Assembly (NCBI GenBank): GCA_014376575.1
Contig: JACMRF010000073.1
Span: forward strand, 1-18,397
DNA: 18,397 nucleotides
Direction: 5' to 3'
DNA from: Undibacterium sp.
Lineage (GTDB): Bacteria > Pseudomonadota > Gammaproteobacteria > Burkholderiales > Burkholderiaceae
Shown piece after piece: positions 1 to 8,157 of the stretch; the stretch's first letter is position 1, and each line of letters opens with the position of its first letter. The notes under the pieces were generated by a model. The model saw only the letters and a program-made list of their open reading frames with translations, was not told where the DNA came from and did no database searches. Made by a program: the position numbers and the translations under genes.

Positions 1-431
1 AACTGCGTCTTACTCAATTGAATCAAGCCAGTATTGGTGGTGCTCAACCCAATTGTGGTACCGACAACCATGCTTTTCAACGTACCACTAACAGGGACGT
101 TAGGAACGCAATTGACGGCGACATTCGTTACTGGCGTTTCACCGCTCATCGTGCCTGCTCCATTTACAACTGTGCAATTAACAGGGTTAGGCTGAGAATA
201 TATACGGACGCTATAGGCACCATTGCTGGCAACTCTGAACGAAAATGGTCCGTCAGCTATTAAGGTACGAGTGAAATTACCCTCATTGGCCAAAATCAAA
301 CTGCCAAGACGATCGGTAATTAATCCTTTGACGTTTCCACCAACTGTGGTGTACACAAAACCACCGCACCCAAGCAGTGCCAAAGACACCACAGCAGCGA
401 TGAAAATTACTTTATTTTTTAATTTAATCAA
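1..431 (-). CDS. Putative repeat-containing lipoprotein, 3' end beyond window
   Basis: The reverse strand is open from a TTG at 431-429 to the left edge, giving 143 visible residues and no stop. An in-frame TAG at 446-444 lies just upstream and no ATG or GTG fits, so TTG is the only good start; only a weak AGG lies before it. The protein begins with a short basic stretch (K3, K5, K7), a hydrophobic core (residues 8-20) and a lipobox LLGC with the cysteine at position 22, so it is probably exported and lipidated. Two beta-rich repeats follow, with about 84-residue spacing: VGGNVKGL near residue 30 and VSGTLKS near 114. The first ends in the pattern SQP...CTVVNGAGT...VTNVAVNC, which I recognise from large Burkholderiales surface lipoproteins that often continue into propeller-like repeats. 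The exact function is unknown, and the missing C-terminus would decide the class. Confidence 0.72.
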   Translation of the reverse strand, partial: MIKLKNKVIFIAAVVSLALLGCGGFVYTTVGGNVKGLITDRLGSLILANEGNFTRTLIADGPFSFRVASNGAYSVRIYSQPNPVNCTVVNGAGTMSGETPVTNVAVNCVPNVPVSGTLKSMVVGTTIGLSTTNTGLIQLSKTQ

Positions 432-771
432 GATAATGTCTGCCTAAAAAATTCGATGAAACTGATGCGAACCAAATTAACGGTTCTAAACGAAATTAAT
501 GATTGATTTTGATATCCTGCATCATATTGACGCATGCATCTGGAACAATTTAATCCAAGCTTGGTAAAAAATGCCCAGTCACTTCAGCCATTAATAACAC
601 ATCATTGTACAGCAAGGAAATGCATATATTCGTTACCCAACCACCGACAAACAAGGGTGACCAGCATGAAGGTTCGTTTTTCTAATTTGTGATCTCGGAC
701 GCAGTCGGATACCATAACACCTTTACAGCGACTCATCTTGGGTCGTAAACGCCACATCACTCCTAGCCAGC
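432..771. other. Gene-free stretch before hpnD, possible decayed hpnC tail
   Basis: No open frame of convincing coding character lies here. A GAACC/GGTTC inverted repeat with an 8-base loop lies near 469-486. The part next to hpnD (about 690-771) reads DAVGY in one frame (698-712) and QR..LGRK in another (725-749), which resembles the end of HpnC but is broken by frame changes and stops. I see no convincing sigma-70 promoter for hpnD, although one must lie in or upstream of this region. Confidence 0.4.
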
Positions 772-1605
772 ATGTCCCCAGACGAATATTGCCAACAAAA
801 AGCCACCAAGAGCGGCTCAAGCTTTTACTATAGTTTTCTGTTCCTTCCGACGGAAAGGCGGCGCGCGATCACCGCGTTATACGCCTTTTGCCGAGAAGTC
901 GATGATGTCGTCGATGAGACAACGGACGATGCCATCGCGCGCACCAAACTAAATTGGTGGCGACAAGAGATCAACGCGATGCTAGCTGGCCAAGCCACAC
1001 ATCCCGTCACCAAAGCCTTACAGCCACATATGATCAACTATGCCCTGGAGGGAACCCATTTACTTGCCATCATTGATGGTATGGAGATGGATCTTAATCA
1101 GAATCGCTACCTGGACTTTATCGCTTTACAAAAATATTGCTGGCACGTGGCGGGTGTGGTCGGCGTACTTTCTGCGAGCATATTTGGCATCAGCAATCCG
1201 CGCACCAAAGAATTTGCAGAAAAATTGGGACTGGCGTTTCAGATGACCAATATTATTCGCGATGTGGGTGAAGACGCCCGCAAGGGACGCATCTATTTGC
1301 CCGTCAACGAGCTGCAGCAATTTAATGTAGCGGCCGCAGATCTGCTAAACGCACGGCATAGTCCGCAATTTGCAGCCTTAATGCAGTTTCAGTTTGAACG
1401 GACGCAAAAATTATACGATGAAGCTTTTGCGTTATTGCCAGAGGAGGATCGCAAAGCGCAACGTACCGGCCTGATCATGGCCGCTATCTATCGCGCGCTG
1501 TTGCTAGAAATTCAGCACGATGATTTCCAGGTGCTGAGTCAGCGCATCTCGCTCACGCCAATTCGAAAACTTTGGCTGGCGTGGAAAACTTATATCCGTG
1601 GTTAA
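772..1605 (+). CDS. hpnD: Presqualene diphosphate synthase HpnD
   Basis: This is a trans-isoprenyl diphosphate synthase of the squalene/phytoene synthase family, 277 residues, full length. HpnD-type enzymes join two farnesyl diphosphates to presqualene diphosphate, which HpnC and HpnE turn into squalene for hopanoids. Both Mg-diphosphate-binding aspartate motifs are present: DDVVDE at residues 44-49 and DVGED at 164-168, the latter in the conserved setting NIIRDVGEDARKGRIYLP. The N-terminus MSPDEYCQQKA followed by SGSSFYYSFLFLP is typical of the family, which fixes the ATG start although no strong ribosome binding site precedes it. The stop overlaps the hpnE start by 8 bases, so the two are co-translated. 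The usual upstream partner hpnC is absent. Phytoene synthase is the alternative, but the adjoining HpnE argues against it. Confidence 0.93.
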   Translation: MSPDEYCQQKATKSGSSFYYSFLFLPTERRRAITALYAFCREVDDVVDETTDDAIARTKLNWWRQEINAMLAGQATHPVTKALQPHMINYALEGTHLLAIIDGMEMDLNQNRYLDFIALQKYCWHVAGVVGVLSASIFGISNPRTKEFAEKLGLAFQMTNIIRDVGEDARKGRIYLPVNELQQFNVAAADLLNARHSPQFAALMQFQFERTQKLYDEAFALLPEEDRKAQRTGLIMAAIYRALLLEIQHDDFQVLSQRISLTPIRKLWLAWKTYIRG

Positions 1606-2962
1606 ATCGGCAAAAAAAATTGTGGTGATCGGGGCCGGCTGGGCGGGTTGCACCGCTGCAGTCGTACTTGCCGAACAAGGCCATCAAGTCAGCCTGATCG
1701 AAGCAAGCCGAACCTTGGGCGGCCGAGCCAGAAAAGTAGAAATGAATGGCTATGCGCTCGACAATGGACAGCACATTTTATTAGGTGCCTATACGGCGAC
1801 GCTTACTATGTTGCGAAAAATCGGCATTGATCTAGAGAAAACGCTGCTGCGTCTTCCCTTGCAAATGTGCTACCCAAAAAACAGCCAAGGCATGCATTTT
1901 GTTGCGCCAAAGCTCCCTGCGCCCTTGCATCTGTTAGTAGCGCTGTTATGCGCCAGAGGTCTAAGCCGTGAAGATAAGTTATCTCTTGCCCGCTTCTCGA
2001 CTACAGCGCGCTGGATGGGCTGGCAACTGAATCAAGACTGCAGCGTAAGTGAGTTACTCCAGCGTTTCGAACAAACTGAACGCCTCTGCAAATTGATGTG
2101 GATACCACTTTGCATCGCGGCCTTAAATACACCGCCGGAACGGGCCTCAGCCAACATATTTCTCAATGTATTACGTGATAGCCTAGGCGCTAATCGGGCG
2201 GCATCCGACATGCTGCTGCCACGTATCGATCTATCTGCATTACTACCGCAAGCCGCTGCCGTATTTATTCAACAGCATGGCGGCGAAGTCATCACCGGAG
2301 TGTCGGTTAAAAAATTGACGCAACATGCTGATCTCAGCTGGCAACTGGCAACGGGTACTGCCAACCAAACAACGGCGACAAAATGGGACGCCGTCATCAT
2401 CGCAACCGATCCCCATCATGCGCAGCGTTTGCTCAATGACACCTCCACGGCAGGAGCGACAGCACCGCCCGCGGTCGATACCGACATTAGCTATGAGCCA
2501 ATTACAACCTGCTATTTGCAGTATCAAGCGAACGTGCGTCTGCCCCGCCCTTTTTTCGCATTGATCGATGACGCAAGCTCAAAAAAATGGGGGCAATTTG
2601 TCTTCGACCGCGGGCAATTGCATCCTGAACAAAAAGGCTTGATGGCGGTAGTCGTCAGTGCATCTAGCCATGCGTTGGAACTGAACCATGCGGATCTGGC
2701 AGCTGATATCGCGCAGCAGCTAGCAAAAGACTTTCAATCTACCGATTTAGCAACGCCAGTCTGGCACCAGGTCATCTCAGAAAAGCGCGCTACTTTTTCC
2801 TGCACGCCGGCGCTGAAACGGCCAACCAATCAAACCGGTATTGCGGGTCTGCTCATTGCCGGAGATTATACCGATGGCGACTATCCTGCCACCTTGGAAG
2901 CGGCCGTCCGCAGCGGCGGAAAAGCAGCACAAGAGCTGATAGCCTATTGGGATAAACGCTAG
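1598..2962 (+). CDS. hpnE: Squalene-associated FAD-dependent desaturase HpnE
   Basis: The protein is a 454-residue FAD-dependent amine-oxidase/phytoene-desaturase-like enzyme. HpnE is known to reduce hydroxysqualene to squalene in the HpnCDE route. The dinucleotide-binding motif GAGWAG sits at residues 12-17, followed by the FAD-ribose acid in LIEAS and the GGRAR loop. The C-terminus carries the family signature IAGDYTDGDYPATLEAAVRSG. Translation starts at a GTG inside the end of hpnD (8-base overlap), which implies coupling. This start is chosen because the FAD motif must lie close to the N-terminus and no ATG precedes it. It is the last gene of the pair and faces radA, with a long inverted repeat between them. 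Confidence 0.93.
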   Translation: MVKSAKKIVVIGAGWAGCTAAVVLAEQGHQVSLIEASRTLGGRARKVEMNGYALDNGQHILLGAYTATLTMLRKIGIDLEKTLLRLPLQMCYPKNSQGMHFVAPKLPAPLHLLVALLCARGLSREDKLSLARFSTTARWMGWQLNQDCSVSELLQRFEQTERLCKLMWIPLCIAALNTPPERASANIFLNVLRDSLGANRAASDMLLPRIDLSALLPQAAAVFIQQHGGEVITGVSVKKLTQHADLSWQLATGTANQTTATKWDAVIIATDPHHAQRLLNDTSTAGATAPPAVDTDISYEPITTCYLQYQANVRLPRPFFALIDDASSKKWGQFVFDRGQLHPEQKGLMAVVVSASSHALELNHADLAADIAQQLAKDFQSTDLATPVWHQVISEKRATFSCTPALKRPTNQTGIAGLLIAGDYTDGDYPATLEAAVRSGGKAAQELIAYWDKR

Positions 2963-3025
2963 CAAGCGGAAGTTAACCAGAAGTGAGCCGCCAGCATGTT
3001 TAAAAACTCAAAACACAAAGTCAAT

Positions 3026-3085
3026 GCGCAATGTTCATGCGGGTTACAAGCACAAATTGGCTGGAAAACCGCATGAACATTGCGC
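3026..3085. repeat. 17-bp perfect inverted repeat between hpnE and radA
   Basis: GCGCAATGTTCATGCGG at 3026-3042 is the exact reverse complement of 3069-3085, with a 26-base spacer. The stem can extend inward if one G (3043) is bulged. It sits between two convergent genes, where a bidirectional transcription stop would be useful, but no T-run follows on either strand. It could instead be an extragenic palindrome of a dispersed family; no second copy occurs in this window. Confidence 0.75.
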
Positions 3086-3141
3086 GGTAGGCTCGCATAC
3101 ATTCAAATTACTGACTTACTTCACCTTTATTATTGAGTAAT

Positions 3142-4524
3142 TCAATCTACCAAGCCATCCACATCACGAATCTTGTTCAACGCCTCATCGATTCTATCGA
3201 CACCGATTACCTGCAATCCCTCTATTTTCTGTTTGGGTGCATTTGATTTGGGGATCAATGCAATAGAAAACCCTAGTTTAGCGGCTTCACGCAAACGCTC
3301 CTGCCCTCTTGGCGCAGGACGGATTTCACCTGCCAGACCAACCTCACCAAACACAACCAGGCCGCGCGGCAGAGGTTTATTGCGCATCGATGAATTAATT
3401 GCCAGCAGCACGGCCAGATCGGCAGCCGGTTCGGTAATTTTTACGCCACCTACCGCATTGATGAAAACATCCTGATCAAAAGCGGCGACACCGGCATGGC
3501 GATGTAATACAGCCAGCAGCATCGCGAGTCGGTTCTGATCCAGTCCAACCGACAATCGCTTGGCATTCGGTGCATGTGAGGTATCAACTAGCGCTTGTAT
3601 CTCAACAAGCAGCGGTCGAGTGCCTTCTTGGGTCACCATCACGCAAGAGCCTGCCACCTGAGTATCGTGCTGCGACAAAAACAGGGCGGAAGGATTTGAC
3701 ACGCCCTTCAGACCACGCTCAGTCATTGCAAACACACCGAGCTCATTGATGGCACCAAAACGATTTTTGATCGCGCGTACCAATCTAAAACTGGAATGTG
3801 TGTCACCTTCAAAGTACAAGACCGTATCAACTATGTGCTCCAGGACGCGCGGCCCCGCCAAGGCGCCTTCTTTCGTGACGTGCCCAACCAGAATCATGGT
3901 GATGTTCATGGTCTTGGCCACGCGCGTCAGCTGCGCGGCGCATTCTCGCACTTGCGCCACCGAGCCAGGTGCCGAACTGAGCGCGTCAGAGTACATGGTC
4001 TGAATAGAATCAATGACGACAACTTGCGGCTTGTAGTCTGCCAGCGTATTGAGAATTTTCTCTAACTGAATCTCTGCCTGCAAATGGAGTTCTTTTGCAT
4101 CTACCGCGAGTCGCTTTGCCCTCAAGGCAATTTGCGCACCCGATTCTTCTCCACTGACGTACAGTACTTTTTTGATGCGAGATAAGCTCGACAGAGCCTG
4201 CAACAGCAAGGTTGATTTACCAATGCCAGGGTCGCCGCCAATCAAGACCACGCCGCCCGGCACAAGACCACCGCCAAGGACACGATCAAACTCCTCAATT
4301 CCGGTACCAAAACGCGGGATATCCTCGGTTTCAATGTCTGCCAGATTCAACACTGGTGCAGTTTGCGCCAAACTTTGATGGCCGCCAGAGTAACGATTGC
4401 CACCCGTCTCGACGATGGTTTCTACCAACGTGTTCCACTGCTGACAAGACGGACATTGCCCCGCCCATTTATTGATCACGCCACCGCACTCAGTGCAGGT
4501 GTAATTAGTTTTTGCTTTGGCCAT
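3142..4524 (-). CDS. radA: DNA repair protein RadA (branch-migration ATPase)
   Basis: This is full-length RadA/Sms, 460 residues. RadA is a RecA-like ring ATPase that drives branch migration during homologous recombination. The N-terminal zinc finger has cysteines at 10, 13, 24 and 27. Walker A GDPGIGKS lies at residues 97-104, Walker B VVVID at 168-172, and the RadA-specific KNRFG motif at 253-257. The C-terminal third is the Lon-protease-like domain, with PLPRGLVVFGEVGLAGEIR as its recognisable stretch; the Lon catalytic function is normally absent in RadA. The ATG start is set by the zinc finger. It is divergent from lplT with 150 bases between the starts and convergent with hpnE. Confidence 0.97.
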   Translation of the reverse strand: MAKAKTNYTCTECGGVINKWAGQCPSCQQWNTLVETIVETGGNRYSGGHQSLAQTAPVLNLADIETEDIPRFGTGIEEFDRVLGGGLVPGGVVLIGGDPGIGKSTLLLQALSSLSRIKKVLYVSGEESGAQIALRAKRLAVDAKELHLQAEIQLEKILNTLADYKPQVVVIDSIQTMYSDALSSAPGSVAQVRECAAQLTRVAKTMNITMILVGHVTKEGALAGPRVLEHIVDTVLYFEGDTHSSFRLVRAIKNRFGAINELGVFAMTERGLKGVSNPSALFLSQHDTQVAGSCVMVTQEGTRPLLVEIQALVDTSHAPNAKRLSVGLDQNRLAMLLAVLHRHAGVAAFDQDVFINAVGGVKITEPAADLAVLLAINSSMRNKPLPRGLVVFGEVGLAGEIRPAPRGQERLREAAKLGFSIALIPKSNAPKQKIEGLQVIGVDRIDEALNKIRDVDGLVD

Positions 4525-4674
4525 TTTTACGAGAATAAAGATAATTGATAGTTTCTAAAAGTACTGATATTTTAACCAGTATCAACTACTTTGCTTGTCC
4601 TATTTCACCAAATTACTGCGCTTTTCATGGTATAAAGCATGTCGGTGACATTTTGTAACAGGCTCATAAAAAGA

Positions 4675-5937
4675 ATGAAACGCGGTTTTTATACGATCAT
4701 GGCAGCACAGTTTTTTTCGTCGCTTGCTGACAATGCGCTGCTGATCACAGCGATGGTTCTATTAGCAACCATTAAAGCCCCTGCATGGATGACGCCACTG
4801 CTCAAATTATTCTTTGTGCTGTCGTATGTTCTGTTAGCGGCTTTTGTTGGCGCGTTTGCTGATTCGCTTCCCAAAGGCAAGGTCATGTTTATCACCAACA
4901 TGATCAAGGTAGTTGGCTGCGCTTTGATGTTTTTTAACGTGCATCCATTAATTGCTTATGCGGTCGTCGGTTTTGGTGCTGCCGCTTACTCACCTGCCAA
5001 GTATGGCATTTTGACTGAATTACTTCCGCCTGAAAAACTGGTTGCGGCCAACGGTTGGATTGAAGGACTCACTGTAACGTCTATTATCTTGGGCACTGTG
5101 ATGGGCGGCGCCCTAAGCAATCCTGAGATATCGGCGATGCTTCTCCAATTTGATTTCCCTGTACTTGATTTTGGCATTGATACGCCTGCCGAAGCGGCGC
5201 TATTTGTGGTGGCTGGTTGCTACGCATTGGCGGCCCTTTTTAATTTGCGAATCCCTGATACCGGCGCCAGATATGATCATCAGCAGCATAATCCGATTAA
5301 ACTTATCGTTGATTTCGGCAATTGTTTTGTCACTCTTTGGAAAGATAAACTAGGCCAAATATCGCTTTCAGTAACAACCTTATTCTGGGGCGCAGCGGCA
5401 ACACTGCAATTTATTGTGCTCGACTGGGCTAGACTATCACTACATATGCCGCTCAATAAAGCAGCTATTTTGCAAGGCGTGGTCGCTTTAGGCGTTGCCT
5501 TAGGGGCAGTCGGCGCGGCTAAATTTGTGCCACTAAAGAAATCCCTCTGTGTCATGCCTCTGGGAATTGCGATGGGTCTGGTTGTGATCACCATGACGTT
5601 GATCAAGGATGTGCGCCTCGCCTATCCACTCTTGATATTAGTCGGCGCATTGGGCGGGTATTTTATGGTACCGATGAATGCCTTATTGCAACATCGCGGT
5701 CATGTACTAATGAGCGCCGGGCATTCGATAGCAGTACAAAATTTCAATGAAAACCTGTCAATTCTCATTATGTTGGCGCTGTATGCGTTGATGGTGTCAT
5801 TCAGTCTCAACATCTATGTAGTGATTGTACTATTTGGCTTATTTGTCTCTGGAACCATGTACCTGGTCATGCGCAAGCATGCGGCAAACCAAAGAGAGTT
5901 CGACTCCATTGCTCTCATTGGTGAACACAAGCATTAA
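4675..5937 (+). CDS. lplT: Lysophospholipid transporter LplT
   Basis: This major-facilitator-superfamily protein of about 420 residues has roughly twelve hydrophobic segments. LplT flips lysophospholipids, especially lysophosphatidylethanolamine, across the inner membrane for re-acylation. The N-terminus MKRGFYTIMAAQFFSSLADN is characteristic of the family. For this reason I prefer the ATG at 4675 over the in-frame ATG at 4639, which would add twelve residues of no family character. A TATAAA at 4631-4636 could be a -10 box and would exclude the upstream ATG, but no good -35 is seen. The acyltransferase partner gene aas is not adjacent. The gene converges on the DUF1853 gene with only 13 bases between the stops. 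Confidence 0.9.
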   Translation: MKRGFYTIMAAQFFSSLADNALLITAMVLLATIKAPAWMTPLLKLFFVLSYVLLAAFVGAFADSLPKGKVMFITNMIKVVGCALMFFNVHPLIAYAVVGFGAAAYSPAKYGILTELLPPEKLVAANGWIEGLTVTSIILGTVMGGALSNPEISAMLLQFDFPVLDFGIDTPAEAALFVVAGCYALAALFNLRIPDTGARYDHQQHNPIKLIVDFGNCFVTLWKDKLGQISLSVTTLFWGAAATLQFIVLDWARLSLHMPLNKAAILQGVVALGVALGAVGAAKFVPLKKSLCVMPLGIAMGLVVITMTLIKDVRLAYPLLILVGALGGYFMVPMNALLQHRGHVLMSAGHSIAVQNFNENLSILIMLALYALMVSFSLNIYVVIVLFGLFVSGTMYLVMRKHAANQREFDSIALIGEHKH

Positions 5938-5950
5938 GGTAATTAGTGCG

Positions 5951-6922
5951 CTAAATATCCCTTTTACTCAACAAATGCTGTTCACGTTTTTTTTGAGCAC
6001 GTAACAACCAATCATCAGGCACCACCATACCTCGACAGATTTCTTGCATCACATCACCATTTTTTTGCATCACTGCCAGCATGATAGGACTGCTATCACG
6101 TAGAAAATGTTGATGCAAAGCATCCTGCAGCATCCCTTTTTCCAATACATCAGATACGGCGGTTTGCGCTGGCGCAAGCCATTGCAGCCGCTCCAAAATC
6201 AAAAAGTAAGAAATAGAAAGCTGCCCGATATCGCTTAGTGTCCACCAATAACCCCGACAATGGACATCTGCGATCCCGTCAACCACAACGTGCGATGTAG
6301 CTGATTGAGGGTAAAACAGCCACCCATTGACCAGCGCTTTTGCCGCAACAACTCTTTCGGGAAGTAGCTCTTGAGCGGCAACATGGTAAGACAAAGCCAA
6401 TTGTTGCCTAAATATTTTATCTATCTTTGCGCCGAGCGTATCGGCCAAATTAGGGCCAAGATAATCAAATAAATCCGCTTGGTGAGATTGATCATCGCCC
6501 TCTTCAAACAAATAGAATTTTGTGGCTATCTCCCAATGAAGCAAACCCTCCGGCATACGTAGCAGAAAATCGAATTCCCCCACAGTTGAAAATCCACTTT
6601 GATGCACCTGCAAGCCATGCGCGTACAAGATCCCTCGATGCTTTAAATAGAAAGCCAGGAGGTTTTCTGCGTAATGACCCAATCGCCTGTGCTTATGAAG
6701 TGCCAAAGCTTCGTGTAACTCTGTCGGGTGCAGATCCAGATCGGCTAACCATGAGTGCAATACGCCACTATCTGGCAGATCAAGGCTCGCGATTTGCTGC
6801 TTCCATAATGGAGAGTCTTTTGCCAATATGCTAGGAGAAGTAAGTATCCAGGCCAATGAGCGCACATGAGGATCGTTCAGCTTGTGCCATTGCTCATGAA
6901 ACAAGAGTTGAAAATTTTCCAT
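5951..6922 (-). CDS. DUF1853 family protein, nuclease-like fold suspected
   Basis: The protein has 323 residues from the ATG at 6922; in-frame GTG codons at 6925 and 6934 are alternative starts, and none has a clear ribosome binding site. The region RLGHYAENLLAFYL (residues 80-93), GEFDFLLR (115-122) and HWEIATKFYL (129-138) matches the conserved core of DUF1853. The spacing of an acidic residue in a beta-strand (D118) and E131...K135 resembles the active site of PD-(D/E)XK nucleases. That is an inference, not a shown activity. It is the last gene of the tsaB-rimI-UDG-like-DUF1853 run, 16 bases after the previous stop, so probably co-transcribed. No function has been established for the family as far as I know. 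Confidence 0.82.
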   Translation of the reverse strand: MENFQLLFHEQWHKLNDPHVRSLAWILTSPSILAKDSPLWKQQIASLDLPDSGVLHSWLADLDLHPTELHEALALHKHRRLGHYAENLLAFYLKHRGILYAHGLQVHQSGFSTVGEFDFLLRMPEGLLHWEIATKFYLFEEGDDQSHQADLFDYLGPNLADTLGAKIDKIFRQQLALSYHVAAQELLPERVVAAKALVNGWLFYPQSATSHVVVDGIADVHCRGYWWTLSDIGQLSISYFLILERLQWLAPAQTAVSDVLEKGMLQDALHQHFLRDSSPIMLAVMQKNGDVMQEICRGMVVPDDWLLRAQKKREQHLLSKRDI

Positions 6923-6938
6923 CACGCTTGGCACAGGC

Positions 6939-7676
6939 TTAGTACGCTGCGGTTGAATTCATTGAAAGACACAGGTCCGACCAGGCACCATTTTTATCTT
7001 TGGGATGAGTGAGTAAATGAAGTAGATCGTAAGTGACGAACAATGACAGGCCGTCATGTTTAAACGCGCGACCACGCAAATCTCCGATAGGTGTTTGATT
7101 ATCCAGCCCAAGTAAAGAAATGGCAGCGGTTTTACCAAGCGAAATAATGATATTGGGTCGGGATATTTGTATTTGCGTCTTGAGACAATCTACGCAAGCT
7201 AACATCTCTCCCTTGTTTGCGTTAATTACTTTATCGCTGGCCATCTTTGTTTTTACGATACTGATAATACCGGCATTAACACCAGATTGCATATCAAGTG
7301 CACGCAACATATTGTTGAATAATGCTTCACCAGCACCGAGCAATGTGTCTGCTTGAGGGCTTCCCGCGTCAAGCACATTTTCGTCAATGAATAGGCATTT
7401 CATCTCAGAAGTCTGCCTCACAAAAATATCATTCGCCTGAGCGTTTACAACATGTGTTATGCCGCATACAAGGCAAGCGGATAGATTTGATTGAGTATCA
7501 GGCAGTTTTGTTTCTAAATTGTGCGCTACTACGTCTAACTTATTCTTTTCACTTTGAAAAGGCGGCGGAGAAGCTAATGCGGACAATGCGAGAGAGCTTA
7601 CCGATTCGCTTTGACGCAATGTCCAAAGTGGACCTATGCCCATTTCGGCGAGCATGCTTTCTTGATGGTGATTCAT
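6939..7676 (-). CDS. Degenerate family-4 uracil-DNA glycosylase-like protein, possible Pol III psi subunit
   Basis: This 245-residue protein has the overall plan of a family-4 uracil-DNA glycosylase: a CxxC at C68/C71, FNNMLRALD (120-128), SLGKTAAISLLG (179-190), PIGDLRG (196-202) and VTYD (214-217). The catalytic parts are gone. The GEGPG motif reads DENVL (98-102), the KCRPP iron-sulfur segment reads KTKMA with Thr for the ligand cysteine (143), and the YHP motif reads YDL. It is therefore unlikely to remove uracil. Its first residues, LAEMGIGPLWTLR (9-21), resemble the N-terminus of E. coli HolD (psi), which binds chi, and E. coli holD also adjoins rimI. I infer a psi-like replisome role. 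The ATG at 7676 lies 7 bases after the rimI stop. Confidence 0.8.
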   Translation of the reverse strand: MNHHQESMLAEMGIGPLWTLRQSESVSSLALSALASPPPFQSEKNKLDVVAHNLETKLPDTQSNLSACLVCGITHVVNAQANDIFVRQTSEMKCLFIDENVLDAGSPQADTLLGAGEALFNNMLRALDMQSGVNAGIISIVKTKMASDKVINANKGEMLACVDCLKTQIQISRPNIIISLGKTAAISLLGLDNQTPIGDLRGRAFKHDGLSLFVTYDLLHLLTHPKDKNGAWSDLCLSMNSTAAY

Positions 7677-7683
7677 AGCTGGC

Positions 7684-8157
7684 TCAACACAATTTTATTC
7701 TCATCACGATGGCATCTTCTCTTGTGTTATCGGCAGCGGGGTAATACGCTTTTCTACGTCCAATTTCGGAAAAACCATACCGCTGGTAAACATCGATCGC
7801 TCTTTGGTTACTCATGCGAACTTCCAACAAAATAGACAAGAAATTTTGTTCAACTGCATGGGCGCGCATTTTATCAAGCAAGATGCGCGCAATGCCTTGG
7901 CGCTGGGAATCGGCAACGACCGCAAAATTCAACAAATGTATTTCATCCATCACCAACATTAAAATAAAATAACCTAACAAATTTTGTGACTCATCACGCA
8001 GACCGTACACCAAGTGAGCGCTATACAACGAATCCAAAAAATTGCCTCTAGTCCAGGGGTGTGAATACACTTGCTCTTCTATCGCTAATATTGCATCGAC
8101 ATCGGCAAAACCTAGTTGGCAAAAAGTGTAATCACTCATACCTCGCCTACTATCCAT
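7684..8157 (-). CDS. rimI: Ribosomal protein S18 alanine N-acetyltransferase RimI
   Basis: This GNAT acetyltransferase has 157 residues. RimI acetylates the N-terminal alanine of ribosomal protein S18. The acetyl-CoA-binding motif A appears as VVADSQRQGIARILLDKM, with the Q/RxxGxA loop, and motif B as LEVRMSNQRAIDVYQRYGF, followed by RRKAYYP, which is typical of RimI. The start ATG at 8157 overlaps the tsaB stop in a TAATG junction; an in-frame ATG six codons later (MSDYTF) is an alternative. The position directly behind tsaB is the common bacterial arrangement and supports RimI over other GNAT proteins. Confidence 0.94.
   Translation of the reverse strand: MDSRRGMSDYTFCQLGFADVDAILAIEEQVYSHPWTRGNFLDSLYSAHLVYGLRDESQNLLGYFILMLVMDEIHLLNFAVVADSQRQGIARILLDKMRAHAVEQNFLSILLEVRMSNQRAIDVYQRYGFSEIGRRKAYYPAADNTREDAIVMRIKLC

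Noticed and set aside
18..447. Two short plus-strand open frames at the left edge
   Set aside because: They lie opposite the lipoprotein frame, which has a signal peptide, lipobox and repeats; the plus-strand translations have no family character.
602..820. 72-residue minus-strand frame upstream of hpnD
   Set aside because: It runs into the conserved start of hpnD on the opposite strand and shows no recognisable domain or ribosome binding site.
6939..7676. Straight annotation as active uracil-DNA glycosylase
   Set aside because: All catalytic motifs are altered, so naming it an enzyme would be misleading.
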